Shown: piece by piece, positions 62,214 through 64,000 of the stretch | Layout: every line of letters starts with the position of its first letter | How positions within the stretch are numbered: the stretch's first letter is position 1 | Assembly: GCA_049322795.1 (NCBI GenBank) | Contig: JBMOQH010000005.1 | Location: 62,001 to 126,000, forward strand | Direction of reading: 5' to 3' | Origin: Immundisolibacter sp049322795 | GTDB lineage: Bacteria; Pseudomonadota; Gammaproteobacteria; Immundisolibacterales; Immundisolibacteraceae | DNA: 64,000 nt | Made by a program: the position numbers and the translations under genes | The notes under the pieces: generated by a model | The model's input: the letters and a program-made list of their open reading frames with translations, nothing else | Told to the model about the DNA's origin: nothing | Databases searched by the model: none

Positions 62214-64000
62214 TCAGACATTCTCCGCCACCTCGGTGGGCCGCTCGTCGGCACGCGCCGGGCGCACCTGGCCGCGCTCGCGCACCATCTGGATGGTCTC
62301 GTCCGGGGTGTCGCTATTGACGAAGGGCCGGAACCGGCGCAGGCGCTCGGGGTCGTCCAGCGTCTTCTTCCACTCGCACTCGTAGGTGTCGATGACGTGG
62401 CCCATCTGCGCCTCGAGTTCGGCGGCGATGCCGAGGCGGTCGTCGATGACCACTTCCCGCAGGTAGTCGATGCCGCCCTCGAGGTTCTCCATCCACACCG
62501 AGGTGCGCTGCAGGCGGTCGGCGCTCTTGATGTAGAACATCAGGAAGCGGTCGATGTAGCGGATCAGGGTGGAGGTATCGAGGCCGGTGGCGAACAGGTC
62601 GGCGTGGCGCGGCTTCATGCCGCCGTTGCCGCACAGATACAGGTTCCAGCCGTGCTCGGTGGCGATGACGCCGACGTCCTTGCCCTGCGCCTCCGCGCAC
62701 TCGCGCGTGCAGCCGGACACGGCGAACTTGAGCTTGTGCGGCGAGCGCAGGCCCTTGTAGCGCTCCTCGAGCAGGATGGCGAGACCGACGCTGTCGTCCA
62801 CGCCGTAGCGGCACCAGGTGCTGCCGACGCAGGATTTGACCGTGCGCAGCGCCTTGGCGTAGGCGTGGCCGGACTCGAAGCCGGCGTCCACCAGCCGCTT
62901 CCAGATGGCCGGCAGCTGCTCCAGGCGCGCGCCGAACAGGTCGATGCGCTGGCCGCCGGTGATCTTGGTGTAGAGGTCGAACTCCTTGGCCACCGCGCCC
63001 AGCACGATCAGCTTGTCGGGCGTGATCTCGCCGCCCGGCACGCGCGGCACCACCGAGTAGGTGCCGTCCTTCTGGATGTTGGCCAGAAAGCGGTCGTTGC
63101 TGTCCTGCAGGCCCTCGTGGGCGGGCTTCAGCACGTACTCGTTCCAGCAGGCGGCCAGGATGGAGGCCACCGCCGGCTTGCAGATGTCGCAGCCGCGCCC
63201 GCGGCCGTGTTTGTCGAGCAGCTCGTCGAAGGTACGCAGCTGCCCCACGCGCACCAGCTGGTACAGGTCCTGTCGCGTGTAGGGAAAGTGCTCGCAGATG
63301 TCGGTGTTGACGGCGAGGCCGCGCTTCTTGAGCTCCACCTCCAGCAGGGACTTCACCAGCGGCACGCAGCCGCCGCAGCCGGTGCCGGCCTTGGTGCAGG
63401 TCTTGAGCTCGCCGACGGTGGTGCAGCCCTCGTCGATGGCGGCCACGATGGCGCCCTTGCTCACGTCGTGACAGGAACAGATCTGCGCCGTGGCGGGCAG
63501 CTTGTCCGGACCGAACGCCGGCTTGCCGCCGGCATCGGGCAGGATCAGCCCCTGCGGCTGCGGCGGCAGCTCGATGTCGTTCAGACAAAACTGAAGGAGG
63601 TTGCCGTAGTCGCTGGCGTCGCCCACCAGCACCGCACCCAGCAGCTGCTTGCCGTCGGCGTCGACGACGATCTTCTTGTACACGCCGGCCAGATCGTCCT
63701 GGTAGGTGTAGCAGAGCGCGCCCGGCGTTTTGGCGTGCGCGTCGCCGATGCTGCCGACGTCCACTCCGAGCAGTTTCAGTTTGGTGCTCATGTCGGCGCC
63801 GGTGAAGGCGGCCTGCCCACCGCACAGGCCGGCCGCCACCACCTTGGCCATCTGGTAGCCCGGCGCCACGAGACCAAAAATGCGCCCGGCCCACAGCGCG
63901 CACTCGCCGATGGCGTAGATGTCGGGATCGGACGTGCGGCACTGGTCGTCGACGACGATGCCGCCGCGTTCGCCGACCTCGAGCCCGCAGGCCCGCGCCA
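62214..64000 (-). CDS. nirB: Nitrite reductase large subunit, C-terminal part
   Basis: The frame is open to the right edge, so the N-terminal FAD part is missing; about 595 residues are visible. Seen in order: the end of the flavin domain (RGGIVVDDQCRTSDPDIYAIGECA), a rubredoxin-like region, BFD-type [2Fe-2S] motifs (ICSCHDVSKGAIVAAI...TGCGGCVPL and GRGCDICKPA) and the sulfite/nitrite reductase siroheme domain with CVGSTWCRYG and SGCTRECAEAQGKDVGVI giving the four cysteines of the [4Fe-4S]-siroheme centre. Reduces nitrite to ammonium in the cytoplasm. Confidence 0.93.
   Translation of the reverse strand, partial: ARACGLEVGERGGIVVDDQCRTSDPDIYAIGECALWAGRIFGLVAPGYQMAKVVAAGLCGGQAAFTGADMSTKLKLLGVDVGSIGDAHAKTPGALCYTYQDDLAGVYKKIVVDADGKQLLGAVLVGDASDYGNLLQFCLNDIELPPQPQGLILPDAGGKPAFGPDKLPATAQICSCHDVSKGAIVAAIDEGCTTVGELKTCTKAGTGCGGCVPLVKSLLEVELKKRGLAVNTDICEHFPYTRQDLYQLVRVGQLRTFDELLDKHGRGRGCDICKPAVASILAACWNEYVLKPAHEGLQDSNDRFLANIQKDGTYSVVPRVPGGEITPDKLIVLGAVAKEFDLYTKITGGQRIDLFGARLEQLPAIWKRLVDAGFESGHAYAKALRTVKSCVGSTWCRYGVDDSVGLAILLEERYKGLRSPHKLKFAVSGCTRECAEAQGKDVGVIATEHGWNLYLCGNGGMKPRHADLFATGLDTSTLIRYIDRFLMFYIKSADRLQRTSVWMENLEGGIDYLREVVIDDRLGIAAELEAQMGHVIDTYECEWKKTLDDPERLRRFRPFVNSDTPDETIQMVRERGQVRPARADERPTEVAENV

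Overview
The window is G+C-rich, densely coded bacterial DNA with short intergenic gaps. No tRNA, rRNA, CRISPR array, integrase or transposase was recognised. The housekeeping set (gpmA, def, rlmD, rlmI, rmuC, a Sua5/TsaC protein, NasA/NirBD), a Wzx/Wzy-type polysaccharide locus with an outer-membrane exporter, and NahE-type aromatic catabolism point to a Gram-negative proteobacterium, most likely a gammaproteobacterium that degrades (poly)aromatic compounds. Immundisolibacter or a relative would fit, but the sequence alone does not name the organism.

Layout. (1) 1-7535: aromatic-catabolism block with an indolepyruvate-ferredoxin-oxidoreductase-like pair, a [2Fe-2S] ferredoxin, two extradiol-dioxygenase-family proteins, a NahE-like hydratase-aldolase and a ferritin-like putative diiron protein; a PolB-type exonuclease gene lies inside it on the other strand. 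(2) 8018-13322: tightly overlapped operon for an acetyl-CoA-synthetase-like ligase, 2-oxoacid dehydrogenase E1 alpha, E1 beta and E2, and a small acyl carrier protein. Ring cleavage followed by hydratase-aldolase would release pyruvate, which an E1/E2 complex could turn into acetyl-CoA. (3) 13339-14262: quinone-oxidoreductase-like MDR enzyme. (4) 14471-21327: a complete lasso-peptide gene cluster with cyclase, a 51-residue precursor that is easily missed, a nucleotidyltransferase, an ABC exporter, a PqqD-like leader-binding protein, a B2 leader peptidase and an HPr-kinase-like protein. (5) 21351-40424: exopolysaccharide locus with initiating glycosyltransferase, polymerase, at least six glycosyltransferases, a sulfotransferase of different base composition, a flippase, a glycoside hydrolase, Wzc- and Wza-like export proteins, an outer-membrane barrel and a decayed glycosyltransferase remnant. 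(6) 40648-58403: mostly housekeeping genes plus a FecR/CHASE2-GGDEF-EAL pair and a CHAD protein. (7) 58416-64000: phosphoribosyltransferase and the assimilatory nitrate/nitrite reductase operon (nirB runs off the window).

The most interesting system is the lasso cluster. The precursor has a YxxP leader motif, a predicted 22-23 residue core with Glu/Asp at ring-closing positions, two cysteines and a C-terminal Ser-Ser. Together with the HPr-kinase-like protein and the nucleotidyltransferase this predicts a disulfide-containing lasso peptide whose C-terminal serine is phosphorylated and perhaps further decorated. In addition, a roughly 150-bp intergenic repeat made of consecutive hairpins occurs three times (32038, 44361 and, inverted and diverged, 51054). 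All calls were made by reading the sequence; no database search was run.
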